Shown piece after piece: positions 15,449 to 23,304 of a stretch of 26,870 nt of DNA. Under the pieces are notes generated by a model. The model did not search any database, was not told where the DNA came from, and saw nothing but the letters and a program-made list of their open reading frames with translations. The stretch is taken from assembly GCA_050291935.1 (NCBI GenBank), contig JBNKKR010000047.1, forward strand, positions 1-26,870, given 5' to 3'. Position 1 is the stretch's first letter. Each line of letters starts with the position of its first letter. Origin of the DNA: Desulfocapsa sp050291935. GTDB lineage: Bacteria; Desulfobacterota; Desulfobulbia; Desulfobulbales; Desulfocapsaceae. The translations under genes were made by a program, and so were the position numbers.

Positions 15449-16042
15449 ATGCAACAGATAAAACAGAAACATATCGACATAAAGGGATGTACTATCAACA
15501 CTTTACAAGGTGGAACACCTGGCAGCAAAACCCTGGTTTTTCTGCACGGAATGGCATTTAAGGCACAAACCTGGCAAGAACTTGGCACCTTACAAGCAGC
15601 CGTTGACGAGGGATTTCGGGTCATTGCCATTGACCTTCCGGGGTTTGGAGAAAGTCCTGCAGCGGATCTTTCACCTGGCGAAGTGATTATGGGAGTTTTA
15701 CAGGCAACCACGACGGAGCAGTGTGTCCTTATAGGTCCATCCATGGGAGGAAGAGTCGCCATCGGATATGGTATCGCGAACCCTTCCACCCTTTTAGGCT
15801 TAGTCCTCATCGGGCCGGTTGGAGTACAAGAGAACAAGGCACAACTCCACATGCTCCCGGAATCAACTTTGATCCTCTGGGGAGAAAATGATCAGGTTTC
15901 AAGCCCGGAAAATGCAAAGATATTAAAGGAAAATATTGCAGGTTCCCGGGTGATCACTTTTGCAGGAGCAGGACACCCTTGCTATTTGGAACAACCGGAT
16001 CTGTGGCACAAGACCTTACTTGATTTTGCCTCTTCACTCTAA
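15449..16042 (+). CDS. Alpha/beta hydrolase, ABHD14/CIB-like
   Basis: A 197-residue serine hydrolase. The oxyanion strand is VFLHGMAFKAQTWQELGTL, the nucleophile elbow GPSMGG (S98), the acid D148 in WGENDQ, and the base H176 in GAGHPCYLEQPDLWH. The last segment and HGMAFKAQTWQ...IDLPGFGES closely recall animal ABHD14A/B (CCG1-interacting factor B). ABHD14B has been reported to remove acetyl groups from lysine using CoA; I do not claim that activity here. The start at 15449 has AGGAG seven bases upstream and its own promoter. No signal peptide is seen, so it is cytosolic. It stands alone between the divergent rimP operon and topB. Fold and triad are secure, substrate unknown. Confidence 0.85.
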   Translation: MQQIKQKHIDIKGCTINTLQGGTPGSKTLVFLHGMAFKAQTWQELGTLQAAVDEGFRVIAIDLPGFGESPAADLSPGEVIMGVLQATTTEQCVLIGPSMGGRVAIGYGIANPSTLLGLVLIGPVGVQENKAQLHMLPESTLILWGENDQVSSPENAKILKENIAGSRVITFAGAGHPCYLEQPDLWHKTLLDFASSL

Positions 16043-16080
16043 CTGGCAGTCCCCTTTTCCCACCTTGTATCAGCTATCAA

Positions 16081-18534
16081 ATGAGTAATAAAACCCTGAT
16101 TATTGCAGAGAAACCGAGTGTCGCAGGTGATCTCACCAAGGTGCTTCCCGGGAAATTCAAAAAGACCAAGACCCATTACGAGAGTGATTCCCACATCGTT
16201 TCTTATGCCATAGGTCATCTGGTAACCATACAGTACCCGGAAGAAATCGACCCTAAGTATAAAAAGTGGTCCCTTTCCAATCTTCCCATCCTCCCGGAAG
16301 AGTTTCCTTTAAAAGGACTTCAGGGAACAAAAGGCCAACTCAATGCCCTGCAGAAACTCATTCGCCGCCGTGATGTGAATGAAATCATCAATGCCTGTGA
16401 TGCCGGCCGCGAAGGTGAATTAATTTTTACCTATATTTTACGCTATGTGTGGAACGCGTCCGTTGCCAAAAAAAGCTTCAAACGCCTCTGGTTACAGTCC
16501 ATGACCAGGGAATCCATCAAGGATGGCTTTGCCCACTTGCGAGAACATGAAGAGATGGTTGCATTGGAAGATGCGGCACTCTGCCGCTCAGAATCTGACT
16601 GGCTTATCGGATTAAATGCGACAAGGGCCCTTACCGGATTTAACTCCAGAAAAGGTGGTTTTTTTCTCACCCCCTGTGGACGTGTACAAACGCCGACACT
16701 CTCTCTGTTGGTACAGCGGGAAAAGCAGCGTCAAATATTTACAGCTGAAGATTACTACACCCTGCAAGCTACATTTACTTTTCAAGACGGTGAATACAAG
16801 GGCAAATGGATCAATCTACAATTCAAAAAAGATCCAAAGAACGAACACGCAAGACAAGACCGTATCTGGCAGGAGAAAAACGCCAAAGCCATCATCGAAA
16901 AATGCGAGGGTAAACCGGCCACCGCTAGTGAAAGCAGTAAAAAATCAAGTCAACGCTCTCCAGGCCTGTATGACCTGACTACCTTACAGCGTGAGGCAAA
17001 CAGCCGCTTTGGCTTTTCCGCCAAAAACACCTTAGGACTTGCCCAGGCGCTCTACGAAAAGCATAAGGTACTCACCTATCCAAGAACCGATAGCAGACAC
17101 CTTCCGGAAGATTACTTGGCAAACGTTATCCAAACCATAGAAACGCACCAAAAATGGCAACTGGGAACACACGCCAAAACCGCTCTTACAAAAAAGTACG
17201 TCACATTTGACAAACGGATTTTCAATAACAAAAAAATCTCTGATCACCACGCAATCATCCCCACCAACAAACTACCCAAGGGGCTGAGCGAACCGGAATT
17301 AAAAATCTTCACCATGGTTGTCCAGCGATTTTTGGCAGTATTTTTTCCAGCCGCACAATACTTGAACACCAAACGCTTAACGGTTGTCAGCAAGGAAACA
17401 TTTCTCACCGAAGGCAAAATTCAGATCGATCCCGGTTGGAAAATTATCTACCAGGGGAATGGAAATCAGGAAACTGACAAACTGCTTTGTGAAATTCCAC
17501 CGGATGCGAACATTCTCTGCAAAGATGTCGCAAAAGAAAAATCACAGACGAAGCCACCGCCCAGATTCAGTGAGGCCACCCTGCTTTCGGCCATGGAACA
17601 TTCGGGGAAATTCGTCGATGACGAAGAGCTGGCCGATGCCATGAAAGAACGTGGACTTGGCACGCCGGCCACAAGAGCTGCGATCATTGAGAAACTGCTC
17701 AAGGAAAAATATATCGTCCGGGAAGGAAAAGAACTTACCCCAACCGGTAAGGCCTTTGAGCTCTTCTCACTCCTTGAAGCTTTGCAGATCGAAGTACTTG
17801 CCTCCCCTCAGATGACGGGAGAATGGGAATTCAAACTGAACCAGATCCTTACTGGGAAGTTTACCCGCAAGCAGTTTATGAAAGAGATCAGAGAACTCAC
17901 CGAACATATTATTTCACAGGTTCGCAAATTTGAAAAAGCGCCGGTCCAAAAGAAGGCAGAATTCAGCCCGATAGACGGAGTCAACTTTTTTGAAACCCCC
18001 ACCGCGTACATCTCTGAAGATGAACAATTGACCCTTCGTAAAATCCTTGGCGGCCGGGTAATGAGCACTTACGAGATTATCGATCTTATCAAGGGCAAGA
18101 CCCTGGGCCCATTTAGCGATTTCAGGAGTAAACGGGGAAAACCATTCACCGCCTCATTGCGGGTACAAAACAGCAAAATCGAATTTCTCTTTGCGGACTC
18201 TTTGGCAGAACTTGATATTGACGCGATCAAAAAGAGCGAGTCTTTAGGGAGTTCTCCGGTGGATGGTACTCCTGTGTTTGAAACACCTGCCGCGTACATG
18301 TCTGCATCACATCTGGATGGGGACAAAAAAAAGGGACTACAGATAAGCAAAATCATCCTTGGCCGTGAACTTAAGCCAGATCATATTCGTCAGCTTCTCA
18401 CGGATGGTAAAACCGAGCTGATCACAAAATTTATTTCAAAAAAGAAACGCCCCTTTGACGCCTATCTTCTTCTTGGTAAAACGGGTAAAATCAGTTTTGA
18501 ATTCCCTCCACGGACACGAAAGACGAAAGAATAA
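16081..18534 (+). CDS. topB: DNA topoisomerase III, type IA, with duplicated C-terminal domain
   Basis: An 817-residue type IA topoisomerase that passes single strands and decatenates DNA. The Toprim domain opens it (TLIIAEKPSVAGDLTKVL, then ACDAGREGELIF with the acidic metal residues). The active-site tyrosine is Y333 in LTYPRTDSRHL, close to Y328 of E. coli TopB. FSEATLLSAMEHSG and GLGTPATRAAIIEKLL mark the C-terminal part of the core. Two related segments follow from about 630 and 724, beginning SPIDGVNFFETPTAY and SPVDGTPVFETPAAY; they match the topoisomerase C-terminal repeat often found in TopB-like enzymes. No zinc-finger cysteines are present. The ATG at 16081 has little Shine-Dalgarno. 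It overlaps nothing and is followed two bases later by rsfS. Confidence 0.93.
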   Translation: MSNKTLIIAEKPSVAGDLTKVLPGKFKKTKTHYESDSHIVSYAIGHLVTIQYPEEIDPKYKKWSLSNLPILPEEFPLKGLQGTKGQLNALQKLIRRRDVNEIINACDAGREGELIFTYILRYVWNASVAKKSFKRLWLQSMTRESIKDGFAHLREHEEMVALEDAALCRSESDWLIGLNATRALTGFNSRKGGFFLTPCGRVQTPTLSLLVQREKQRQIFTAEDYYTLQATFTFQDGEYKGKWINLQFKKDPKNEHARQDRIWQEKNAKAIIEKCEGKPATASESSKKSSQRSPGLYDLTTLQREANSRFGFSAKNTLGLAQALYEKHKVLTYPRTDSRHLPEDYLANVIQTIETHQKWQLGTHAKTALTKKYVTFDKRIFNNKKISDHHAIIPTNKLPKGLSEPELKIFTMVVQRFLAVFFPAAQYLNTKRLTVVSKETFLTEGKIQIDPGWKIIYQGNGNQETDKLLCEIPPDANILCKDVAKEKSQTKPPPRFSEATLLSAMEHSGKFVDDEELADAMKERGLGTPATRAAIIEKLLKEKYIVREGKELTPTGKAFELFSLLEALQIEVLASPQMTGEWEFKLNQILTGKFTRKQFMKEIRELTEHIISQVRKFEKAPVQKKAEFSPIDGVNFFETPTAYISEDEQLTLRKILGGRVMSTYEIIDLIKGKTLGPFSDFRSKRGKPFTASLRVQNSKIEFLFADSLAELDIDAIKKSESLGSSPVDGTPVFETPAAYMSASHLDGDKKKGLQISKIILGRELKPDHIRQLLTDGKTELITKFISKKKRPFDAYLLLGKTGKISFEFPPRTRKTKE

Positions 18535-18536
18535 TT

Positions 18537-18920
18537 ATGAATCAAAAAAAACTGAAAAAAGAAGTACAAAACAAATCAGCACTTGAACGTGCAAGCCTCT
18601 GTGCAAGGGCAGCCTTTGATAACAAGGCTGAAGATGTACTTGTGCTGGATGTCCGGGAGAAAGCATCCTTTGCAGACTATTTTGTGATTATGAGTGGCCG
18701 CTCCAGCCGCCATGTACAGGGGCTTGCAGAAGCATTGGAGGCTACCATGCGCTCCAAACGGTTGTCCAGTGCAAAGGCGGAAGGAATCAAGGACGGTATG
18801 TGGGTTCTTCTTGACTTTGATGACGTAGTAGTTCATATTTTCTACCATGAACAGCGATCTTTTTATGATCTTGAAGGGCTTTGGCACGACGCCCCCAGAG
18901 TGGAAATAGACGAGAGCTAA
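18537..18920 (+). CDS. rsfS: Ribosomal silencing factor RsfS
   Basis: RsfS (Iojap family) binds L14 of the 50S subunit and blocks subunit joining when nutrients fall. The 127-residue protein has the core SFADYFVIMSGRSSRHVQGLAEAL, the conserved EGIKDGMWVLLDFDDVVVHIFYHEQRSFYDLEGLW, and a short acidic end. A lysine-rich N-terminal 15 residues precede the domain. It starts two bases after topB and ends four bases before thrC, so the three form one transcription unit with probable coupling. Confidence 0.94.
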   Translation: MNQKKLKKEVQNKSALERASLCARAAFDNKAEDVLVLDVREKASFADYFVIMSGRSSRHVQGLAEALEATMRSKRLSSAKAEGIKDGMWVLLDFDDVVVHIFYHEQRSFYDLEGLWHDAPRVEIDES

Positions 18921-18924
18921 CATC

Positions 18925-20319
18925 ATGCAATATATCAGCACCAGGGGAGGTATTGAGCCCATCCCCTTTACCGAAGCGGTAAAAATGGGTCTTGCCACCG
19001 ATGGTGGACTTCTTTTACCACGAGCCATTCCTCGAATAGGTTCCAGCACCTTTGAAGAATGGCAGGATCTCAGTTATCCCGAGCTGGCCTTCGAGGTAAT
19101 GTCACGTTTTATAGATGATATTCCGGAGGCTGAGCTAAGAAATATCATTGAGCGTTCATACGCGACATTTGATACAGAGCAGGTAGCCCCTCTGGTTCAC
19201 CAGGGTCCACTGCACATCATGGAACTCTTCCACGGTCCGACCCTTGCCTTTAAGGATATTGCACTGCAGTTTTTGGGTAATATCTTCGAATACCTCCTCG
19301 AAAAGGATGACTCCGTTATGAACATCCTTGGTGCTACCTCAGGAGACACTGGCAGCGCGGCCATTTATGGCGTTAGAGGAAAAGAACGTATCAACATCTT
19401 TATCCTCCACCCCCATAAACGGGTAAGTAAAGTGCAGGAAAAACAGATGACCACTGTCACCGATGACAATGTGTTTAACATTGCCATTCGTGGTACCTTT
19501 GATGATGGACAGGCCATCGTTAAAGCACTGTTTAATGACATCGATTTTAAAGAGACCCATAGGCTTGGCGCCATTAATTCCATCAATTGGGCACGGATTT
19601 TGGCCCAAGTTGTCTACTATGTGTTTGCCTGTCTCCATGTCAGCAAACATGAAAACGACAGCGCCCTGAATTTCGCTGTCCCCACAGGGAACTTTGGCGA
19701 TATTTTTGCTGGCTACATCGCAAAACGAATGCTCCCCGAAGGAAGTATTCGCAAATTGCATCTTGCCACCAACGCCAATGACATTCTTAGCCGGATGGTC
19801 AACGATGGGGACTATTCCTTAGGGAGCGTCACTGCAACCTCAAGCCCCTCCATGGACATCCAGTCTGCATCCAATTTTGAACGTTTTCTTTACTATTTGC
19901 TTGATGAAGAACCCAATCGTTGCAAACAGGCCATGGAACAGTTTGCCGAAACGGGCAAGCTTGATCTTGAAGACTTTAAAGATCAAATCCAACGCAGCTT
20001 TACGGCTGAAGCGGCAAGTGAAGAAGACGTGGCGACCACCATTGGTGCTTTTTACGAGGAATATGGGTATATCCTTGACCCTCACACCGCGGTTGGAGTC
20101 CATTGTGCCTTGCAACAGGTACAAAAGGGTGTTCCCATCTGCTGCCTCTCAACTGCCCACCCCGGGAAATTTGGTGAAGTGGTGGAAAAGGCCATTGCTA
20201 AAGAGCTTGAACTTCCAGATGCCATTCGAAGTGTGATGGATAAAGAATCTCGTTGTGAACTAATGGATGCGGATAAAAATCAAATCCGTGATTTTTTACG
20301 GGAAAAAGCTATCCGTTAA
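18925..20319 (+). CDS. thrC: Threonine synthase
   Basis: A PLP enzyme converting O-phosphohomoserine to threonine and phosphate. The 464 residues begin with the typical MQYISTRGG and include the PLP lysine K110 in HGPTLAFKDIALQF, then ATSGDTGSAAI for phosphate binding and PTGNFGDIFAGYIAKRM. The length and the STRG start place it in the longer (E. coli/yeast type) class. It lies four bases after rsfS, with a small 5-base hairpin over its stop codon and no U tract, so transcription may continue into the phosphorylase gene 39 bases downstream. Confidence 0.95.
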   Translation: MQYISTRGGIEPIPFTEAVKMGLATDGGLLLPRAIPRIGSSTFEEWQDLSYPELAFEVMSRFIDDIPEAELRNIIERSYATFDTEQVAPLVHQGPLHIMELFHGPTLAFKDIALQFLGNIFEYLLEKDDSVMNILGATSGDTGSAAIYGVRGKERINIFILHPHKRVSKVQEKQMTTVTDDNVFNIAIRGTFDDGQAIVKALFNDIDFKETHRLGAINSINWARILAQVVYYVFACLHVSKHENDSALNFAVPTGNFGDIFAGYIAKRMLPEGSIRKLHLATNANDILSRMVNDGDYSLGSVTATSSPSMDIQSASNFERFLYYLLDEEPNRCKQAMEQFAETGKLDLEDFKDQIQRSFTAEAASEEDVATTIGAFYEEYGYILDPHTAVGVHCALQQVQKGVPICCLSTAHPGKFGEVVEKAIAKELELPDAIRSVMDKESRCELMDADKNQIRDFLREKAIR

Positions 20320-20358
20320 AAACGGCATCTCCTTAGTACTCTGTAAGCGGAAAAAAAT

Positions 20359-21198
20359 ATGGATTATCGGGAGCGGGTTGAACAGTGTGTTTCGTATTTG
20401 CAAGATAGGACCCCTTTCATCCCTGAGCTGATCATTCAACTTGGCACCGGTCTTGGTAACTTTGCAAAAAAGATCCACGATCCCGTTGTTCTTCCCTATT
20501 CCCAATTACCCCATTTTCCAAAACCCACCGTGGCAAGCCATTCGGGTAATCTTGTTTTTGGTATCTTATCGGGAAAAAAGGTGGCCGTCTTACAGGGACG
20601 TTTTCACTATTATGAAGGCTACTCCACAAAAGAAGTGGCCTTTCCCATCCGTGTATTGTCCCTGCTGGGAGCAAAAACCCTTGTGGTGACCAACGCCGCA
20701 GGAGGCCTCAATCCGTTATTTCAAGCGGGTTCAATTATGGTCATCCGTGACCACCTCAACTTTTTGGGCGAAAACCCACTAAGAGGCCCAAATATTGATG
20801 CGTGGGGTCCTCGTTTTCCTGATCTCTCAACACCTTATCATCCGGCCCTTATCAAAACGGCCCTAGACAGTGCAACACACTGTGGAATCACTAATGTCAT
20901 CAGTGGAGTGTATGTCTGCATTCCAGGCCCAAGCCTTGAGACACCTGCTGAAACCAGATGGCTACGAGAGAGCGGTGCAGATGCAGTGGGAATGTCATCG
21001 GTGCCGGAGATCCTCGTTGCCCGCCATGCGGGACTTGAGGTCTTGGGGCTTTCTGTTGTTTCAAATGTCAATGATCCAGACAATTTTGCACCGATTATCT
21101 TAGAGGATATCATTCAAACTGCCCAGGAAATGGAACCAAAACTGGAAACCTTACTCGTTGAAATCTGCACACGGATAGAATCATGCCCACACAAGTAG
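20359..21198 (+). CDS. punA: Purine nucleoside phosphorylase (trimeric class), possibly acting on methylthioinosine
   Basis: This enzyme splits purine nucleosides with phosphate into base and (deoxy)ribose-1-phosphate. The 279 residues carry the trimeric-class signatures LGTGLGNF, LQGRFHYYEGYS, VTNAAGGLNPLFQAGSIMVIRDHLN, GPNIDAWGPRFPDLS and VGMSSVPEILVARHAGLEVLGLSVVSN. The usual substrates are inosine and guanosine. The gene overlaps the next one, an MTA/SAH deaminase, by 16 bases. In Pseudomonas aeruginosa, MTA is deaminated to methylthioinosine and then phosphorolysed, though by a different (MtnP-family) enzyme, so methylthioinosine is a plausible extra substrate here. The ATG at 20359 has only a weak GGAAAA before it. 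Confidence 0.9.
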   Translation: MDYRERVEQCVSYLQDRTPFIPELIIQLGTGLGNFAKKIHDPVVLPYSQLPHFPKPTVASHSGNLVFGILSGKKVAVLQGRFHYYEGYSTKEVAFPIRVLSLLGAKTLVVTNAAGGLNPLFQAGSIMVIRDHLNFLGENPLRGPNIDAWGPRFPDLSTPYHPALIKTALDSATHCGITNVISGVYVCIPGPSLETPAETRWLRESGADAVGMSSVPEILVARHAGLEVLGLSVVSNVNDPDNFAPIILEDIIQTAQEMEPKLETLLVEICTRIESCPHK

Positions 21199-22508
21199 AT
21201 CTTATTGTTTCCGGGAAATATCTTTTACCGGGATCAACACAGAAAAATTTTATTGCAGAAGGTGCCCTTAGCATTACCGGTGACACCATCACAGCCATAG
21301 GCACAGCAAAACAAATTACCAAAGATTTCACAGCCAAACAAACGCTCCATACGGATTATGGTTTGATCATGCCCGGGCTTATCAATACCCATACCCACGC
21401 TCCCATGGCCCTGTTTAGAGGGCTGGCCGATGATTTGCCATTAATGACCTGGCTTGAAGATCATATTTTCCCTGTGGAAGCACAATGGACCCCCGAAACC
21501 ATTGCTGTTGCCACCAGACTATCCCTTGCGGAAATGATCAAATCGGGCACCACCTCTTTTTGTGACATGTATCTGTTTTCCAAAGAAGTGGCCCGAGTCA
21601 GCGATGAGGCTGGAATGCGTGGTTGGATAGGCGAAGTCCTCTATGATTTTCCTTCTCCGTGTTATGGGGAACTGGAAAATGGTTTTTCATACGTGGAGGA
21701 TATGTTCTCCCATTACAAAAATCACCCTCGCATCAGCATCAGTGCCGACCCGCATTCTGTCTATACCTGTTCCCCTTCTTTATTAGAAAGACTGGGGCAG
21801 GTTGCAAAAGAGCATAATGCGCGATACGTAATTCACCTTGCAGAAAATGAAGCAGAAGTCACTACCTGCATGGAACGATTCGGTTGCAGACCAGTGGCTC
21901 ATCTTGACACCCTTGGGCTCTTACAGGAGAATACCCTTGCCGCCCACTGTGTGATGCTTAACGATGAAGAAATCGCTCTTATGGCCGAAAGGGGGGCAGC
22001 TGTTTCCCATTGCGTCGAATCAAATATGAAGCTTGCATCAGGTGGCGCACCGATTAGTAAAATGCTTAAAAGCGGAGTAGAGGTAGGAATTGGAACCGAC
22101 GGTGCCGCATCAAATAATGATGTGGATATGTTTACAGAAATGGACAGTGTTGCAAAAATACAAAAATTTCTCACCATGGACGCCACAGCGATGAATGCCG
22201 AACAAACGCTCCATGCGGCAACCCTTGGCGGAGCAAAAACCCTTGGTGCAGAAGCAAGCATTGGGAGCCTGGAAGTTGGCAAAAAGGCTGATCTCATTGT
22301 CCTTAATATGGATCAACCGCATCTGACCCCACTGTACAATATCCCCTCTCACCTGGTGTATGCTGCCCGTGGCGCAGATGTTCTTCATTCCATAATTGAT
22401 GGTAATATTGTTATGCAGAACCGCAAACTTAGCACCATTGACGAGGAGCAACTCCTCTCCCAGGTACAAAATGTATGCGAAAATCTTGCGTTACACGGAA
22501 AGGATTGA
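21183..22508 (+). CDS. mtaD: 5-methylthioadenosine / S-adenosylhomocysteine deaminase
   Basis: An amidohydrolase-superfamily deaminase, 441 residues, converting MTA and/or SAH to the inosine analogues. The metal site shows H70-T-H72 in LINTHTHAPMALFRGLADDLPLMTWL (a family signature), the glutamate of HLAENEAEV, the histidine of LAAHCVML, and the catalytic aspartate near 306 in GIGTDGAASNNDVDMF. The small N- and C-terminal strands form the usual composite sandwich (KADLIVLNMDQPHLTP). The start overlaps the phosphorylase stop by 16 bases, strong evidence for coupling. Close paralogues act on guanine or other purines, but the GLADDLPLMTWLEDHIFP pattern favours MTA/SAH. A promoter for the next unit overlaps its stop codon. 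Confidence 0.92.
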   Translation: MPTQVDLIVSGKYLLPGSTQKNFIAEGALSITGDTITAIGTAKQITKDFTAKQTLHTDYGLIMPGLINTHTHAPMALFRGLADDLPLMTWLEDHIFPVEAQWTPETIAVATRLSLAEMIKSGTTSFCDMYLFSKEVARVSDEAGMRGWIGEVLYDFPSPCYGELENGFSYVEDMFSHYKNHPRISISADPHSVYTCSPSLLERLGQVAKEHNARYVIHLAENEAEVTTCMERFGCRPVAHLDTLGLLQENTLAAHCVMLNDEEIALMAERGAAVSHCVESNMKLASGGAPISKMLKSGVEVGIGTDGAASNNDVDMFTEMDSVAKIQKFLTMDATAMNAEQTLHAATLGGAKTLGAEASIGSLEVGKKADLIVLNMDQPHLTPLYNIPSHLVYAARGADVLHSIIDGNIVMQNRKLSTIDEEQLLSQVQNVCENLALHGKD

Positions 22509-22533
22509 CATTTTCGTGTTCCTGCTCTATCTT
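22505..22533 (+). promoter_or_regulatory. Sigma70 promoter for the tatA pair
   Basis: TTGACA (22505-22510, perfect) and TATCTT (22528-22533, four of six) are 17 bases apart. The -35 box overlaps the mtaD stop codon. The start site would be near 22540. Confidence 0.6.
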
Positions 22534-22546
22534 GGCAATGCGTTGT

Positions 22547-22561
22547 TGTCACCGCGTGACA
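22547..22561. promoter_or_regulatory. Operator-like palindrome at the tatA start site
   Basis: The perfect arms TGTCAC and GTGACA around CGC form a 15-base dyad. It lies about 7 to 21 bases downstream of the predicted start site, where a repressor would block transcription. The half-sites recall CRP/FNR-family targets, but no regulator can be named. Confidence 0.4.
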
Positions 22562-22659
22562 CAATGTACTCTGCTTACTGTTGCCAGTACGTTATGGAAA
22601 TTTTGCCTGGCAATAACAGATAGCTAAGAGATAATAAATAGGAATCATATGGAACAGAT

Positions 22660-22696
22660 GGGCGATGTTCATAGCCGTGTCGCCCTGACTTTTTTT
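22660..22696 (+). terminator. Intrinsic terminator or attenuator before tatA
   Basis: Arms GGGCGA (22660-22665) and TCGCCC (22680-22685) pair perfectly; seven T follow at 22690-22696 after a four-base gap. It lies between the promoter at 22505 and the tatA ATG at 22724, so it either ends mtaD readthrough or attenuates tatA. Confidence 0.6.
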
Positions 22697-22723
22697 AGTG
22701 TTTAACAGCTTTAGAGGTCTCTT

Positions 22724-22909
22724 ATGTTTGGATTAGGAATGCCGGAGTTGATCGTTATTCTGGTCATCATCGTTATCATATTTGGAGCAGGGAAACTCCC
22801 CGAAATAGGCTCTGGTATCGGCAAAGGTATTAAAAACTTCAAGGATGCCACAAAAAAAGAAGAAACCAAAGAAATCGACGAGCCCTCCAAAGATAATTCA
22901 CAAAGTTAA
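22724..22909 (+). CDS. tatA: Sec-independent translocase TatA/E-family protein (first copy)
   Basis: A 61-residue single-pass membrane protein of the twin-arginine translocase. The N-terminal helix (MPELIVILVIIVIIFGAGKLPEIG) is followed by the amphipathic helix GIGKGIKNFKDATKK and a short charged tail. FG..KLPE is the family signature. TatA forms the pore-like oligomer that moves folded proteins, such as cofactor-loaded periplasmic redox enzymes, across the inner membrane. The second copy follows 14 bases later; no tatC is in the window. It is short even for TatA (E. coli 89 residues), because the tail is brief. Confidence 0.92.
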   Translation: MFGLGMPELIVILVIIVIIFGAGKLPEIGSGIGKGIKNFKDATKKEETKEIDEPSKDNSQS

Positions 22910-22923
22910 AAGGAGAGGATAGC

Positions 22924-23169
22924 ATGTTTGGACTTGGAACACCGGAACTGGTGGTAATACTGGGTATTGCTGTGCTTGTGTTTGGCGGCAAGAGGCTTCC
23001 TGAAATTGGCTCAGGCCTTGGCAAGGCTGTCTCGTCCTTTAAAAATGGAATAAGCGATATCAAAGAAGAAGGAAATGCTATTATTGAGGACATCCCAGGC
23101 GTAAAGGAAGTCGCCGCTGCAAAAGAAAAAGTAGATGCTGTTAAAAATATTGGTAACGTTTTAAAGTAA
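22924..23169 (+). CDS. Sec-independent translocase TatA/TatB-family protein (second copy)
   Basis: An 81-residue paralogue of the preceding gene: both start MFGLG.PEL and share LPEIGSG.GK. After the membrane helix (LVVILGIAVLVFGGKRLPEIG) the amphipathic helix SFKNGISDIKEEG leads into a longer Lys/Glu/Ala-rich tail (to 81). The longer tail could mean a TatB-like role, but the sequence lacks clear TatB features, so TatA/E is the safer call. The start is fixed by a strong AGGAGAGG before the ATG. A tandem TatA pair suggests either specialised substrates or division of TatA and TatB roles. Confidence 0.9.
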   Translation: MFGLGTPELVVILGIAVLVFGGKRLPEIGSGLGKAVSSFKNGISDIKEEGNAIIEDIPGVKEVAAAKEKVDAVKNIGNVLK

Positions 23170-23198
23170 CAATTCTTCGTTATACTTTCGTTTTCTTC

Positions 23199-23233
23199 CA
23201 TCAGCTCAGGCAATGGGCTGGTGGTCGTGTTTT
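23199..23233 (+). terminator. Weak intrinsic terminator after the tatA pair
   Basis: A 9-position stem (23199-23207 with 23215-23223, two G-T wobbles) and 7-base loop are followed by a poor T tract (TTTT at 23230-23233). It abuts the -35 box of the pilZ promoter. Confidence 0.35.
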
Positions 23234-23234
23234 C

Positions 23235-23264
23235 TTGACAAACATTCCCTCCTTGCCGTATCCT
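23235..23264 (+). promoter_or_regulatory. Candidate sigma70 promoter for the PilZ gene
   Basis: A perfect TTGACA (23235-23240) and TATCCT (23259-23264) are 18 bases apart, with the start site about 35 bases before the pilZ ATG. Confidence 0.5.
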
Positions 23265-23304
23265 ATTTGGTATACAATCCTTTACTTCTACAAAGGAGAT
23301 TACC

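Noticed and set aside
22649..22705. 18-codon frame with ATG after AGGAAT, before tatA
   Set aside because: It spans the terminator hairpin and T tract, and the peptide MEQMGDVHSRVALTFFSV is simply the translation of that hairpin.
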